Assembly (NCBI GenBank): GCA_003222245.1
Contig: QHVH01000042.1
Location: 1 to 42,093 of the forward strand
Length of the DNA stretch: 42,093 nucleotides
From: Blastocatellia bacterium AA13
Lineage (GTDB): Bacteria > Acidobacteriota > Blastocatellia > UBA7656
Direction: 5' to 3'
A program made the translations under genes and the position numbers. This document shows, one piece after another, positions 18,255-27,697 of this stretch; positions within the stretch are counted from its first letter, which is position 1, and each line of letters begins with the position of its first letter. The notes beneath the pieces are model-generated. The model worked only from the letters and a program-made list of their open reading frames with translations. It had not been told where the DNA came from and ran no database searches.

Positions 18255-21146
18255 CTACTTTTCCTTCACTATGGCGCCGTGCTCATCGACCGGACCGACA
18301 ACAACGGTCGTGAGCCTGTCCGGGTGCACATATTTCGCCGCGACCTCCGCAACCCGCGCAACATCCACTTCATTGATTCGAAGCGGATACTTCTGAAGAT
18401 AGTCAAAGCCGAGGTCATATAGCTCGGCTTCGATCAGGAATTGACCGACTTGCCCGTTGGTCTGAAAATCGAAGACAAAGCTGCCGGTGAGATACGCCTT
18501 TGCTCCTTCTACTTCAGCAGGGCTCACCGGTTCATGCACGATTCGAGCAATCTCGCGATGCAAGCCGGCAAGCGCCTTGTCGAGGTTCTCCGGTGATGTC
18601 CCGATGTAAGCGATAAAACGGCCGGGGTCGAGCCGAGCGCTGGACGTCATGTTGCTGAAGGTCGTATATGCCAGTCCCTGCTCGTCCCTCAGAATGCGCG
18701 GAATGCGAGAGGTGAATCCCGGACTCGATCCAAGTATCGTGTCAAACACCAGCAGCGCGTAATAGTCCGGATTCTTGCGCTGGATTCCCACGCTTCCTAT
18801 AAAAATATTGACCTGTTCTTTCCTGGCGCTGACGAACTTATCGATGGGTTTGTCTTGCGGCGCCGGAAGCGGAATCGCAGGCGCTTTGAAATTCGCATCG
18901 CGAAGCCATGGGCTGAACGCCGCTTCGATCCTTTGCTTGATAACGGCCTTGTCGAAATCGCCAACCACCGAAAGCAGCGTGTTATTTGGCAGGTAGTAAC
19001 GCCGATAAAAGTCGAGGAGATCGGATCTCGTCAGCTTCTTCACCGTATCTTCGTAGCCGATGGAAGGCCGATGCTGGGGATGATCCTTGAACACAATTTC
19101 GTTGAAGGTATCGGATGCCTGTACCTTCGGCATGTCGAGGCGGCTCTTGAGCTGAGCGAGCCTGCGATCGAGATGCAGCCTTACTCGATCTTCCGGAAAG
19201 CTCGCATTCATCAGCAAATCGGCTGTTATGTCGAGACCGAGCGCGATGTCCTTTGACAGGAAGGACGAAGAGACAACACTCGATTGATAATCGCCGCCGG
19301 TGCTGAGCCGTCCGCCGACCGACTCGACGGCGTCGGCAATCTGATCGGACGTTTTTGTCTTTGTGCCTTCGTCGAGGATCTCAGCGGTGAACGCGGCGAG
19401 TCCTGCCTTTTCCTCCGCATCGTATCTAGAGCCCGCCTGGACGAGCGCATTGATTGCGACCGACGGATTGGAATGATTCTCTGATAGTAAAACCACGAGG
19501 CCGTTTGGAAGCTCGAACCGCTCGACATCAAGGGTTGGTCCGGCGGCTTTTGAAGACCGGCTCGTACTTGGCTTAGCGCTCTTTCGAGCAGTTATCCTCT
19601 TTGATTTCGAGGCCGTTCCACTCTTCGGCGGATCGGCTGACGCTTTTTGAGCGCCGCTTCTGAAGGCAAGACCTCGACCTCGAGGGCCGGCGGGAGTAGA
19701 TGTCTCCGATGTTTGTAGTCTGGCCGCGGGTCCGCTGTGATCATCGCCGTCACATGAATTTACCGAAGGGGCCGAGTTGCTTCCGTCATCGATCAGGTAG
19801 CCGACCGTGCGGTTGTCCTGAACGAAGTACTTCTTTACGACTCTCACGATATCGTCTTCGCCTACGGCTTGTATCCTGTCCAGATAGGTATCGAGATACT
19901 TGTAGCCTCGAGAATCGACGGGAACGCTTTCGCCGAAACAAATGGTTTCGTATTGCCCGATCAAAATCGCCTGTTGCAAAGGCTGCTCATTTGAAAGCGT
20001 GAGATCCGCTTCGATCATTTTTTTGGCTTTGTTGATCTCCGCCTCGGCGATACCGTGGGATTGAATGCGGGCCAGCTCGTCATAGATCGCGCTCTCGACC
20101 GCCGGGAGTTTGAAGCCGGGTTTGAGCTCTGCCTGAATCGTGCAAAGAGCGGGATCGATGCGGTCGTCAAAAGTCGCCCGGACGTTTGTGACCGCCTGAT
20201 CGATTTCAACCAGACGTTTATAAAGCCGCGAGGTCTTTCCGGTGGACAGGAGCGCTTCGAGGACGTGAAGCGTATAAGAGTCGGCATCGGCGATGGCGGG
20301 TGTGTGATAACCGATGATCAGCCGCTCGACCGGGGTCGCCTTCTTTACGAGCACGCGCTTCTCGCCCTTCTGTTCGGGCTCGGTCAGGTGCTGTCGTTTG
20401 GGATCGGGCCCTTTTGGTATCGGGCCGAACAGTTGTTTGACGCGTGCAACCGTAGCGTCGGTATCGAAGTCGCCTACGATGACGAGCGTCGCGTTTCGCG
20501 GATGATACCACTTGTCATAATAAGCCTTCATATCGGCGGCGGTCGTCGCCTCGAGATCTTCGATCCAGCCGACCGTCGGCCAGTGATAGGAGTGCTGTCG
20601 AAAAGCGGTCGCCCAGACTTCGTTTTCGAGCGCCTCCCATGGACCGTCGAGTCCGATATGCAGCTCTTCTTCTACGACTTTCTTCTCGGGATCGAACTCC
20701 TCCTGGGCGAAGGTGGTGCGGCGCATGCGATTCGCTTCTATCTCGAGCGCGTTCTGCCAGCGATCCGACGCAAAGGTGAAATAGTAGGCGGTATAGTCCT
20801 GCCAGGTGAAAGCGTTATTCGAACCGCCGTTCTTGAGCGTAATCAGATCGATGTCGCCCTTCTTGTACTTGTCGGTGCCTTTAAAGAGCATGTGCTCCAG
20901 AAAGTGGGACTTTCCGGTCTGGCCCAATTCTTCGTCGCGCGATCCGACGCGGTACCAGATTATGGCGGCGACAACCGGTTTGTCGTGCGCCTCTTTTGTT
21001 AAGAGCGTCAAGCCGTTCGGCAGCACGGTTCTCTTTACACCGTCTGTAATAAACGATTTTGCCGGAGCCTCGGCCGAGGTATGGTCAGCGGTTACGATCG
21101 AAGATGTCATAGCGATAAATGTCGGAATCGGGACAATCCACCTCAA
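18255..21146 (-). CDS. Fused double M16 zinc peptidase, C-terminal half lacking the zinc site
   Basis: A 963-residue protein made of two M16 modules. The N-terminal one has the inverted zinc motif HFLEH at 81-85 and the distal glutamate in KKVVEEEL (about 159-161). The C-terminal one (from about 535, ERFELPNGLVVLLSENH) has GLAAFTAEIL where HxxEH would be, so it is the non-catalytic partner. In many bacteria the two are separate genes whose products form a clam-shell; here they are joined by a Ser/Lys/Thr-rich, low-complexity linker (about 470-530). The start is uncertain: a TTG at 21146 gives MRWIVPIPTF and a signal-like N-terminus, ATG 21110 is the next choice, and neither has a good ribosome site. 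The gene diverges from the HU gene across 237 bp. Confidence 0.9.
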   Translation of the reverse strand: MRWIVPIPTFIAMTSSIVTADHTSAEAPAKSFITDGVKRTVLPNGLTLLTKEAHDKPVVAAIIWYRVGSRDEELGQTGKSHFLEHMLFKGTDKYKKGDIDLITLKNGGSNNAFTWQDYTAYYFTFASDRWQNALEIEANRMRRTTFAQEEFDPEKKVVEEELHIGLDGPWEALENEVWATAFRQHSYHWPTVGWIEDLEATTAADMKAYYDKWYHPRNATLVIVGDFDTDATVARVKQLFGPIPKGPDPKRQHLTEPEQKGEKRVLVKKATPVERLIIGYHTPAIADADSYTLHVLEALLSTGKTSRLYKRLVEIDQAVTNVRATFDDRIDPALCTIQAELKPGFKLPAVESAIYDELARIQSHGIAEAEINKAKKMIEADLTLSNEQPLQQAILIGQYETICFGESVPVDSRGYKYLDTYLDRIQAVGEDDIVRVVKKYFVQDNRTVGYLIDDGSNSAPSVNSCDGDDHSGPAARLQTSETSTPAGPRGRGLAFRSGAQKASADPPKSGTASKSKRITARKSAKPSTSRSSKAAGPTLDVERFELPNGLVVLLSENHSNPSVAINALVQAGSRYDAEEKAGLAAFTAEILDEGTKTKTSDQIADAVESVGGRLSTGGDYQSSVVSSSFLSKDIALGLDITADLLMNASFPEDRVRLHLDRRLAQLKSRLDMPKVQASDTFNEIVFKDHPQHRPSIGYEDTVKKLTRSDLLDFYRRYYLPNNTLLSVVGDFDKAVIKQRIEAAFSPWLRDANFKAPAIPLPAPQDKPIDKFVSARKEQVNIFIGSVGIQRKNPDYYALLVFDTILGSSPGFTSRIPRILRDEQGLAYTTFSNMTSSARLDPGRFIAYIGTSPENLDKALAGLHREIARIVHEPVSPAEVEGAKAYLTGSFVFDFQTNGQVGQFLIEAELYDLGFDYLQKYPLRINEVDVARVAEVAAKYVHPDRLTTVVVGPVDEHGAIVKEK

Positions 21147-21339
21147 TTTTTCAACAACGCTCTGCGCGAATACAGCACTGAAAATGAAGAAACTGAATCA
21201 TAGAGGCGCGCCGGAAGAGGTGTCAAACTCGTTCAAAATTAGGACCATTTCGCTATGCATTGCTCGATCATTTGACTTGCTTTCTTTACTCTCGCTGTAG
21301 ATACTTGTCCGTGTTTCACTGATGCATTTGCTTCGTGGC

Positions 21340-21356
21340 CGTGCTCATTCAGCACG
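21340..21356 (+). promoter_or_regulatory. Small hairpin in the HU leader
   Basis: CGTGCT (21340-21345), loop CATTC, AGCACG (21351-21356): a perfect 6-bp stem 27 bases before the HU start. It lies in the 237-bp divergent promoter region shared with the M16 gene. A role in mRNA stability or control is possible but not shown by the sequence. Confidence 0.3.
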
Positions 21357-21383
21357 CTTAAAGCGCTCTCAGAGAGGAATGAA

Positions 21384-21788
21384 ATGACAAAGGCAGAGCT
21401 AGTAGATGAAGTGGCTCGCGCGGCGGAGTTGAATAAGCGCGATGCCGAAGTGATAGTCGAGACGGTTTTTGAATCTATAGTCTCGGCCCTGCACAAAGGT
21501 GAAAAGGTTGAATTGCGTGGATTTGGCAGCTTCCGTACGCGTGAGCGCGGACCACGCCGCGGCCGCAATCCCAAGACCGGTGAGCCTGTTGATGTTCCGG
21601 CGAAGCGAGTGCCTTACTTCAAGCCCGGCAAAGAACTGAAAGAATTCTTTACGGACGAACCGGTTGGGTCAGATGAAGCATCGGCCGGCGAGGGTCCAAT
21701 AGCAGCCGGTAATGAGCCGCATGACGAACCGGCAGGATCGTCTTCCGACACCTCGGGAGAGGACACCGGGTCGGGCGCGGCCGTTTGA
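21384..21788 (+). CDS. HU/IHF-family DNA-binding protein with acidic C-terminal tail
   Basis: A 134-residue protein. Residues 1-91 are a full HU/IHF fold: MTKAELVDEVARAAELNK, then VELRGFGSFRTRERGPRRGR and the DNA-arm region RNPKTGEPVDVPAKRVPYFK. HU dimers bend DNA in the nucleoid. Residues 92-134 are an unusual Gly/Ser/Asp/Glu-rich tail with no lysine or arginine, about 40 residues beyond the normal 90-100 residue length. ATG 21384 is preceded by AGAGAGGA. Whether it is HU or one IHF subunit cannot be decided from the sequence alone. Confidence 0.92.
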   Translation: MTKAELVDEVARAAELNKRDAEVIVETVFESIVSALHKGEKVELRGFGSFRTRERGPRRGRNPKTGEPVDVPAKRVPYFKPGKELKEFFTDEPVGSDEASAGEGPIAAGNEPHDEPAGSSSDTSGEDTGSGAAV

Positions 21789-21802
21789 TAAAACAGAGTC
21801 TT

Positions 21803-21843
21803 CCGAGCCGGCGGATTGTAAGAATGTTTCGTTACCGGCTCGG
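21803..21843 (+). terminator. Hairpin downstream of the HU gene
   Basis: CCGAGCCGG (21803-21811) pairs perfectly with CCGGCTCGG (21835-21843) across a 23-base loop, starting 15 bases after the HU stop. It is well placed for transcript-end formation, though no T-run follows. Confidence 0.45.
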
Positions 21844-21965
21844 CTGTAACTGAAACGCGGGTTTTCGCCATCCATTAGAATAGGCGGCGCGAAAAACCGA
21901 GTGATCGTTGCTGCACGATTCTAAGCACTCAGATCAAACTTAAATTCGAGTCAGGGCCGACGTCG

Positions 21966-22139
21966 ATGACTAAGAACAACGGCAGCGCGTGGAGCGGCGG
22001 TGAAAGACGCTCCGGAACCGATCGCCGAAAATCCGAGCGGCGCGATAACGAACGCAATAATAAAACGGGTGTCTTGAGTACTCGCAAGACTGAACGACGG
22101 CGCACCGGCCGGCGCGCCGAAGACAAGAAAAACACCTGA
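21966..22139 (+). CDS. Small, highly basic hypothetical protein (57 aa)
   Basis: ATG 21966 to TGA 22137-22139. About a third of the residues are Arg or Lys, arranged in clusters (GGERRSGTDRRKSERRD, RKTERRRTGRR). Such ERR/DRR runs occur at the starts of some PilZ- or GGDEF-linked proteins, but no domain is present here. The stop touches the ahcY stop on the other strand with no gap. The ribosome site is weak (CAGGG about 10 bases upstream). The clean frame and biased composition favour a real small gene. It could be a nucleic-acid-binding peptide, given the HU gene upstream; that is only a guess. Confidence 0.45.
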   Translation: MTKNNGSAWSGGERRSGTDRRKSERRDNERNNKTGVLSTRKTERRRTGRRAEDKKNT

Positions 22140-23420
<1,281 letters not shown>

Positions 23421-23454
23421 TCAAAATCTCCATTGAGCAGTTTGATTGTATTTG

Positions 23455-23486
23455 AAGAAGGGCGGCCTGTAGGGACCGCCCTTCTT
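23455..23486. terminator. Strong hairpin between metK and ahcY
   Basis: AAGAAGGGCGG (23455-23465) and CCGCCCTTCTT (23476-23486) are perfect 11-base arms with a 10-base loop. On the + strand the stem ends in a short T-run (CTTCTTTTAG), while on the metK/ahcY coding strand it runs into CAAATAC. It may end metK transcripts partly, act as an mRNA-processing site that separates the two messages, or stop antisense reads. I saw no SAH- or SAM-riboswitch consensus around it. Confidence 0.55.
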
Positions 23487-23524
23487 TTAGTCTCGAATTT
23501 ATTTACGCCTGGCGCGGGTTCGAT

Positions 23525-24673
23525 CTACAGGCCGGCGCCCTTCCGAAGCGCGTCGGCCTTATCTGTATGCTCCCACGTAAACTCCGGTTCGTTACGGCCG
23601 AAATGTCCGTATGCGGCCGTCTTTTTATAGATGGGCTTTCGCAGGTTCAGGCTTTCGATGATTCCGAGCGGCGTCAATTTGAAATTCTCACGCACGAGAT
23701 CCGAGAGCCTGTCTTCATCAACCTTGCTTGTGCCTTTGGTATCGACCAGGACCGAAACCGGATCAGCGATGCCGATCGCATAAGCGAGTTGGACCTCGCA
23801 GCGATCCGCCAGTCCCGCCGCGACAATGTTCTTCGCGATGTAACGAGCCATATAAGAAGCGGATCGATCCACTTTTGTGGGATCCTTTCCTGAAAACGCG
23901 CCGCCTCCGTGGGCTCCCGCGCCGCCATAAGTGTCGACGATGATCTTTCTTCCGGTGAGGCCCGTATCCCCCTGAGGGCCGCCTACGACAAAACGCCCGG
24001 TCGGATTGATGTGGAACTTTGTAGCGCCGTCCATCATCTCACTGGAGACCACCGGTCTGATGACGTGTTCGATAACGTCGTCTCGGAGCTGCTCGGCGCC
24101 TACTTTGTCGGAGTGCTGAGTCGAGATGACGACCGTATCAACCTTGGCCGGCCTTCCGTTCTCGTATTGAATTGTAACCTGGGATTTTCCGTCGGGTCTG
24201 AGGTAGGGAAGGAGGCCCTCTTTTCTCACATCAGAAAGGCGTCTAGTCAGCGTTTGAGCCAGTTGAATCGGCATCGGCATCAACTCGGGAGTCTCGTTAC
24301 AGGCAAATCCGAACATGAGACCCTGATCGCCTGCTCCGCCGATGTCCACTCCCATCGCTATGTCCGGCGACTGAGTGTCGATCGCCGTAATGACGGCGCA
24401 GGTATCGCAGTCAAAGCCGTACTTGGCGCGCGTGTAGCCGATCTCGCGCACTGTCTCCCTCGCGATTCTTACGTAGTCCAGTTTTGCTGAGGTGGTGATT
24501 TCGCCCGCGACGACAACCAATCCTGTCGTCAGGAGAGTTTCGCACGCGACGCGGCCGTGCGAATCTTCGCGAAGCACGGCGTCCAGCACCGCGTCAGAGA
24601 TCTGATCAGCCATTTTGTCGGGATGCCCTTCCGTAACGGACTCCGACGTGAATAGTCTTTTCTTATTGCTCAC
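23525..24673 (-). CDS. metK: S-adenosylmethionine synthetase
   Basis: A 382-residue enzyme making SAM from methionine and ATP. Signatures: [20 protein letters not shown] (11-30), GAGDQG (113-118), STQHSDK, and the phosphate-binding loop [16 protein letters not shown] (256-271). The start is GTG 24673, decided by GGAGG nine bases upstream. Length and motif spacing are normal for bacterial MetK. It sits directly upstream of ahcY on the same strand, pairing SAM synthesis with removal of its spent form; the window's two predicted glycan methyltransferases are potential consumers. Confidence 0.96.
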   Translation of the reverse strand: MSNKKRLFTSESVTEGHPDKMADQISDAVLDAVLREDSHGRVACETLLTTGLVVVAGEITTSAKLDYVRIARETVREIGYTRAKYGFDCDTCAVITAIDTQSPDIAMGVDIGGAGDQGLMFGFACNETPELMPMPIQLAQTLTRRLSDVRKEGLLPYLRPDGKSQVTIQYENGRPAKVDTVVISTQHSDKVGAEQLRDDVIEHVIRPVVSSEMMDGATKFHINPTGRFVVGGPQGDTGLTGRKIIVDTYGGAGAHGGGAFSGKDPTKVDRSASYMARYIAKNIVAAGLADRCEVQLAYAIGIADPVSVLVDTKGTSKVDEDRLSDLVRENFKLTPLGIIESLNLRKPIYKKTAAYGHFGRNEPEFTWEHTDKADALRKGAGL

Positions 24674-24752
24674 GACGTAATGCCTCCGCGAATGTTCTGG
24701 AATTTCGATTGAGCGAACAACAAATAGGCCCGCGCTTTTTGAAAGTTCGCCA

Positions 24753-24781
24753 CTCTAACAAAGCGTCAAAGTAGGTGTCAA
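24753..24781 (-). promoter_or_regulatory. Possible metK promoter
   Basis: On the minus strand a perfect TTGACA (24776-24781) is followed after 17 bases by TTAGAG (24753-24758), a poor -10, about 80 bases before the metK GTG. The -35 half lies within the first copy of the direct repeat 24777-24820. Confidence 0.3.
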
Positions 24782-24820
24782 GGAAGGCTCATATTTTAAT
24801 GACAGGAAAGCTCCTATTTT
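24777..24820. repeat. Imperfect direct repeat upstream of metK
   Basis: GTCAAGGAAGGCTCATATTTT (24777-24797) and GACAGGAAAGCTCCTATTTT (24801-24820, with a small offset) are two copies of one ~21-base word in direct orientation, head to tail. Two adjacent copies over a promoter-like TTGACA could be an operator, or the result of slippage. Confidence 0.5.
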
Positions 24821-24887
24821 GGATATATTCGAATGCCGGTCATTGAGATTCGCGCTGTATTCCATTCACGAGACCGATCGGTTCATC

Positions 24888-24934
24888 CGTAGAAACTCCG
24901 TAGGCCGTAGAAACTCCAGAAACTCCGTAGGCCG
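24888..24934. repeat. Short tandem repeat of GTAGAAACTCC words
   Basis: CCGTAGAAACTCCGTAGG, then CCGTAGAAACTCC, then AGAAACTCCGTAGGCC follow one another, giving three copies of AGAAACTCC and two of CCGTAGG within 47 bases. It looks like a small minisatellite in the leader of the + strand operon. Confidence 0.6.
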
Positions 24935-25106
24935 TTTGATCCTCTCACTGTGCGGCTGTAGAATAGCGGGCCAGTCATTTCACTCAGCGTGGCTGACCGG
25001 CTATCGAGAGTTAAGGCACGGGGTCCGCTCGAGGGTAGCAACACAACAAAGCCTCTCAGGCCGCTCCCTTCACTCACAGTAGAGACCGGATCATCGCCAA
25101 TAGTTG

Positions 25107-26123
25107 ATGAGAAGAGCAGCAATCATCGCGCTATCTTTCGCACTCCTTGCATTCCTATTCGGATGCTCCGCATTGCGAAGGCAAAAGGGAGCTGGACAGG
25201 CGATGATCGGCTGCATGCACGACCTCAACACCATCGCGGAGCTGCACGAATTTCTGAGGACTAAGTCCAAAGGCGAGTCCGAAGTCGAGCGCCCGCTCGA
25301 AGGAATGGAAGTAGCGCTTACGATCAACGGGATGGTGCACCGAAACGTCGACAAATCGGAAGAAGAGGATTATTGGTGCCGCGACGAAAACAGTGTCGCG
25401 AACTTTCATAAGATGGTCGATGCGCTCAAGCGAAATGAGATGCCGCCGACAGTCGATTTCATAGCCGCGCGATGGAGCGATCCGGAGCTGCAAGAGAAAT
25501 GGCTGAAGGCCGGTAATCTCATCGGCAGCCTTACATTTGAACGCCAGAAGGCGCACGGCTTCACGGCCGAGGAGTTCATAGACGATCTCAAGAAGACAGA
25601 TCAGGTGCTTAGCCCGTTAATGATCAAGGACAGTCAGCGGCAAAGGTACTTTCGCTATCCTCGATTGAAGCGTGCGCTCAATCCCGGAGATCAGTCGGTA
25701 GTCGGCGCCTATCTCAAAAAGACCGGCTACGCCGAAGTACCGGCTACAATCGATAGTCTGGACTCAAAGTTCAGCGAACTGTTTTGTAAGGCCTCCTCGC
25801 GAGGCGATCAAGCTTGCGCGAATCTAATCAAGGGCTATTTCACTCCGCTGCTCCTGGATTCGGCCCTGCGCGCCCGAATGATCGCGAACGAGATAATGGG
25901 CCGAGATGTAAAACATATAATGATGTTGGAGGCGACTCAGTTTACATCGGACAACCTGGATGAAATCCTGAAGTTCTGCAAGCGAATGGGAGTCAAGTTC
26001 ATCACGCTTGACGAAGCGCTCGCCGACCCGTTCTATCAAAGGACAACGAGGGAAGGCGGATCGGAAGCGGTCGACCTGCTGAGGCGCGTGCAAAAGCGAC
26101 AAACCGGAGAGTCCGACGAGTAG
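25107..26123 (+). CDS. Lipoprotein with degenerate polysaccharide-deacetylase (NodB-like) domain
   Basis: A 338-residue protein (start ATG 25107; a TTG codon directly before it is also possible). It has a signal peptide with lipobox LFGC (Cys20), so it is probably anchored to a membrane outside the cytoplasm. Residues 68-310 follow the order of a NodB deacetylase: ALTINGMV (70-77) in place of LTFDDGP, AGNLIGSLTFERQ (135-147) in place of AG-x-E-x-GNHTYSHP, YFRYPRL (181-187) as in the family, GYAEVPATID (207-216), MLEA (273-276) in place of LLHA, and FITLDEALADPFY (298-310) as in the family. The metal-binding Asp and both His of the HxxxH motif, plus the later His, are all replaced. It is therefore probably a non-catalytic glycan-binding or scaffold protein. 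First gene of the operon; the next starts 8 bases on. Confidence 0.75.
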   Translation: MRRAAIIALSFALLAFLFGCSALRRQKGAGQAMIGCMHDLNTIAELHEFLRTKSKGESEVERPLEGMEVALTINGMVHRNVDKSEEEDYWCRDENSVANFHKMVDALKRNEMPPTVDFIAARWSDPELQEKWLKAGNLIGSLTFERQKAHGFTAEEFIDDLKKTDQVLSPLMIKDSQRQRYFRYPRLKRALNPGDQSVVGAYLKKTGYAEVPATIDSLDSKFSELFCKASSRGDQACANLIKGYFTPLLLDSALRARMIANEIMGRDVKHIMMLEATQFTSDNLDEILKFCKRMGVKFITLDEALADPFYQRTTREGGSEAVDLLRRVQKRQTGESDE

Positions 26124-26131
26124 AGCAATCG

Positions 26132-26926
26132 ATGACTAATAGACCGAGTATCAGCGTGTTCTTTCCCGCATACAACGACGCCGGCACCATCGCCAGTCTT
26201 GTAGTGCTTGCGGATCTGACCTGTCGCCGAATCGCCGACGACTATGAGGTGATCGTAGTCAACGATGGAAGCGCCGATCATACCGCGCAGGTTCTTGCGG
26301 AGCTCGAGACGCGATATCCGCGTCTGCGCGTGGTCAACCATCCCACCAACATGGGATACGGCGGCGCTCTTCGAACCGGCTTCGCCAGCGCGACGAAGGA
26401 TTTGATCTTCTATACCGACGGAGACGCGCAATACGATGTAAGGGAGCTCGAAGATCTTGCGAAGCTGATGACGGCCGACGTCGACATAGTCAACGGCTAC
26501 AAGATCAGCAGGTCGGATCCGCTGCATCGAGTGCTGATAGGCAGGATTTATTGCGAGATCGTCAGGTTTGCATTCGGAATAAAGATTTCAGATGTGGACT
26601 GCGATTTTCGCCTTGTCCGGCGCTCGTGCTACAACCGCGTGCGTCTTTTCTCTACGAGCGGCACGATATGCGTTGAGATGATCAAGTGCTTTCAAGACGC
26701 GGGGCTGAGATTCGCCGAAGCTCCCGTTCATCACTTTCATCGCGCATACGGCAAATCACAGTTCTTTAACTTCAGGAGACTGTTCAAAACATTCACCGAT
26801 CTGAGCCGCCTCTGGTGGAGGCTTGTCGTCAAGCGCCAGGCCCAGATCGCGTTTCCGGACGAGCGCGCTTCCACGGCTCCCGGCGAGCCAACGCCGGCGT
26901 CGATCAAGGCAAGCAAAAAACACTGA
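26132..26926 (+). CDS. GT2 glycosyltransferase (dolichol-phosphate mannosyltransferase-like)
   Basis: A 264-residue GT-A fold enzyme: FFPAYNDAGTI (10-20), VVNDGSADHT (42-51), NMGYGGALRTGF (73-84), and the metal site TDGDAQYD (95-102), then DVDCDFRLVRR and the acceptor-side VHHFHRAYGKSQFF. There are no membrane helices, as in the soluble DPM-synthase-like proteins that load a sugar onto polyprenyl phosphate at the membrane surface. The 8-bp gap to the lipoprotein gene upstream and two GT-C-like proteins downstream suggest it supplies the lipid-linked sugar those use. Sugar identity unknown. Confidence 0.87.
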   Translation: MTNRPSISVFFPAYNDAGTIASLVVLADLTCRRIADDYEVIVVNDGSADHTAQVLAELETRYPRLRVVNHPTNMGYGGALRTGFASATKDLIFYTDGDAQYDVRELEDLAKLMTADVDIVNGYKISRSDPLHRVLIGRIYCEIVRFAFGIKISDVDCDFRLVRRSCYNRVRLFSTSGTICVEMIKCFQDAGLRFAEAPVHHFHRAYGKSQFFNFRRLFKTFTDLSRLWWRLVVKRQAQIAFPDERASTAPGEPTPASIKASKKH

Positions 26927-26956
26927 TCTCCGTCCTGCCGGCCGGCCTCTTGCAAA

Positions 26957-27697
26957 ATGCGAATCGAAGAATATACCGCGATGTTCGAGCTTGAAGATCG
27001 CCTCTGGTGGTTCGAAGGCATGAGGGCGATTACCGGGGCGATTCTCGACCGCGCGATGCGTCGGCGTGGAAATCCGCGTTTGCTGGACGTCGGCTGCGGA
27101 ACCGGATATTCGCTTGCCTGGCTGCGAGAGCGCTATCAATCCTCCGCGGCATTTGGAGTCGACGTTTCAATGCACGCCGCCGCGTTATGGAAGCGGCGCA
27201 GCGTCGATACCGTTGCGGTCGCGAGCGCCGATTCGCTGCCGTTCGAATCGGGAAAATTCGATCTCGTGACCTGCTTTGACGTCATATATCAGTTGGACGA
27301 AACGCGCGCGGCTGCTGCATTCGCTGAAGTCAATCGAGTGCTCACGCCCGGTGGATTATTTTTCATTCGTGAGCCGGCATATGAATGGATGCGCGGATCG
27401 CACGACATCGCCGTCGCAACCGATCATCGATATACGCTTGGCAAACTCAAGAGCGATCTCAGACAGGCCGGCTTCGAGATAAAGCGCGGCGCCTATGCCA
27501 ATACGCTTCTTTTCGGCGCTGCCGCCGCTCACAGAGTGCTCTCTAGAATCAGAAGAAGCGAAGAATCGGATGTGAAGCCGGTTGCTTCGTGGATGAATCG
27601 CGCGCTCGCAAGCATTCTAAAATCCGAAGCAGTTTTTTTGGAGCGGATGAGCTTTCCGTTCGGGCTTTCCGCCATTGTGTTGGCCGCCAAGATATGA
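26957..27697 (+). CDS. Class I SAM-dependent methyltransferase
   Basis: A 246-residue methyltransferase. It begins YTAMFELEDRLWWFEGMR, the aromatic lead-in common to glycan-cluster methyltransferases, then motif I RLLDVGCGTGYS (41-52), VDVSMHA for the acidic end of strand two, SADSLPFESGKFDLVTCFDV (motifs II/III), and VLTPGGLFFIREPAYEW. Its last base overlaps the next gene in an ATGA junction (27694-27697), so the two are translationally coupled. The acceptor is unknown; lying between a GT2 and two GT-C-like genes it probably acts on the glycan or its lipid carrier. Confidence 0.85.
   Translation: MRIEEYTAMFELEDRLWWFEGMRAITGAILDRAMRRRGNPRLLDVGCGTGYSLAWLRERYQSSAAFGVDVSMHAAALWKRRSVDTVAVASADSLPFESGKFDLVTCFDVIYQLDETRAAAAFAEVNRVLTPGGLFFIREPAYEWMRGSHDIAVATDHRYTLGKLKSDLRQAGFEIKRGAYANTLLFGAAAAHRVLSRIRRSEESDVKPVASWMNRALASILKSEAVFLERMSFPFGLSAIVLAAKI

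Larger units (their letters stand above)
24674..25106. other. 433-bp divergent region between metK and the lipoprotein operon
   Basis: No gene is seen. It must hold promoters for metK (minus) and for the 25107-31251 operon (plus). It also contains an imperfect direct repeat at 24777-24820 and a small tandem repeat at 24888-24934 (both listed). A 15-codon ORF at 24799-24846 has no ribosome site and is not called. Confidence 0.6.

Noticed and set aside
20055-21002. A 315-codon open frame on the + strand
   Set aside because: It is the complement of the M16 peptidase gene, whose zinc motif, domain order and length are unmistakable; the antisense translation has no recognisable domain.
23421-24800. 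Possible SAM or SAH riboswitch around metK/ahcY
   Set aside because: Only a simple hairpin was found between the genes, and neither leader shows the conserved core of a SAM or SAH aptamer that I know. A covariance-model search would settle it.
24799-24846. 15-codon leader peptide upstream of the lipoprotein operon
   Set aside because: It has no ribosome site, lies 260 bases from the operon start, and falls inside a direct repeat; likely chance.
24888-24934. CRISPR-like array
   Set aside because: The repeated words are only 7-13 bases, have no spacers of constant length, and no cas genes are near; it is a small tandem repeat.
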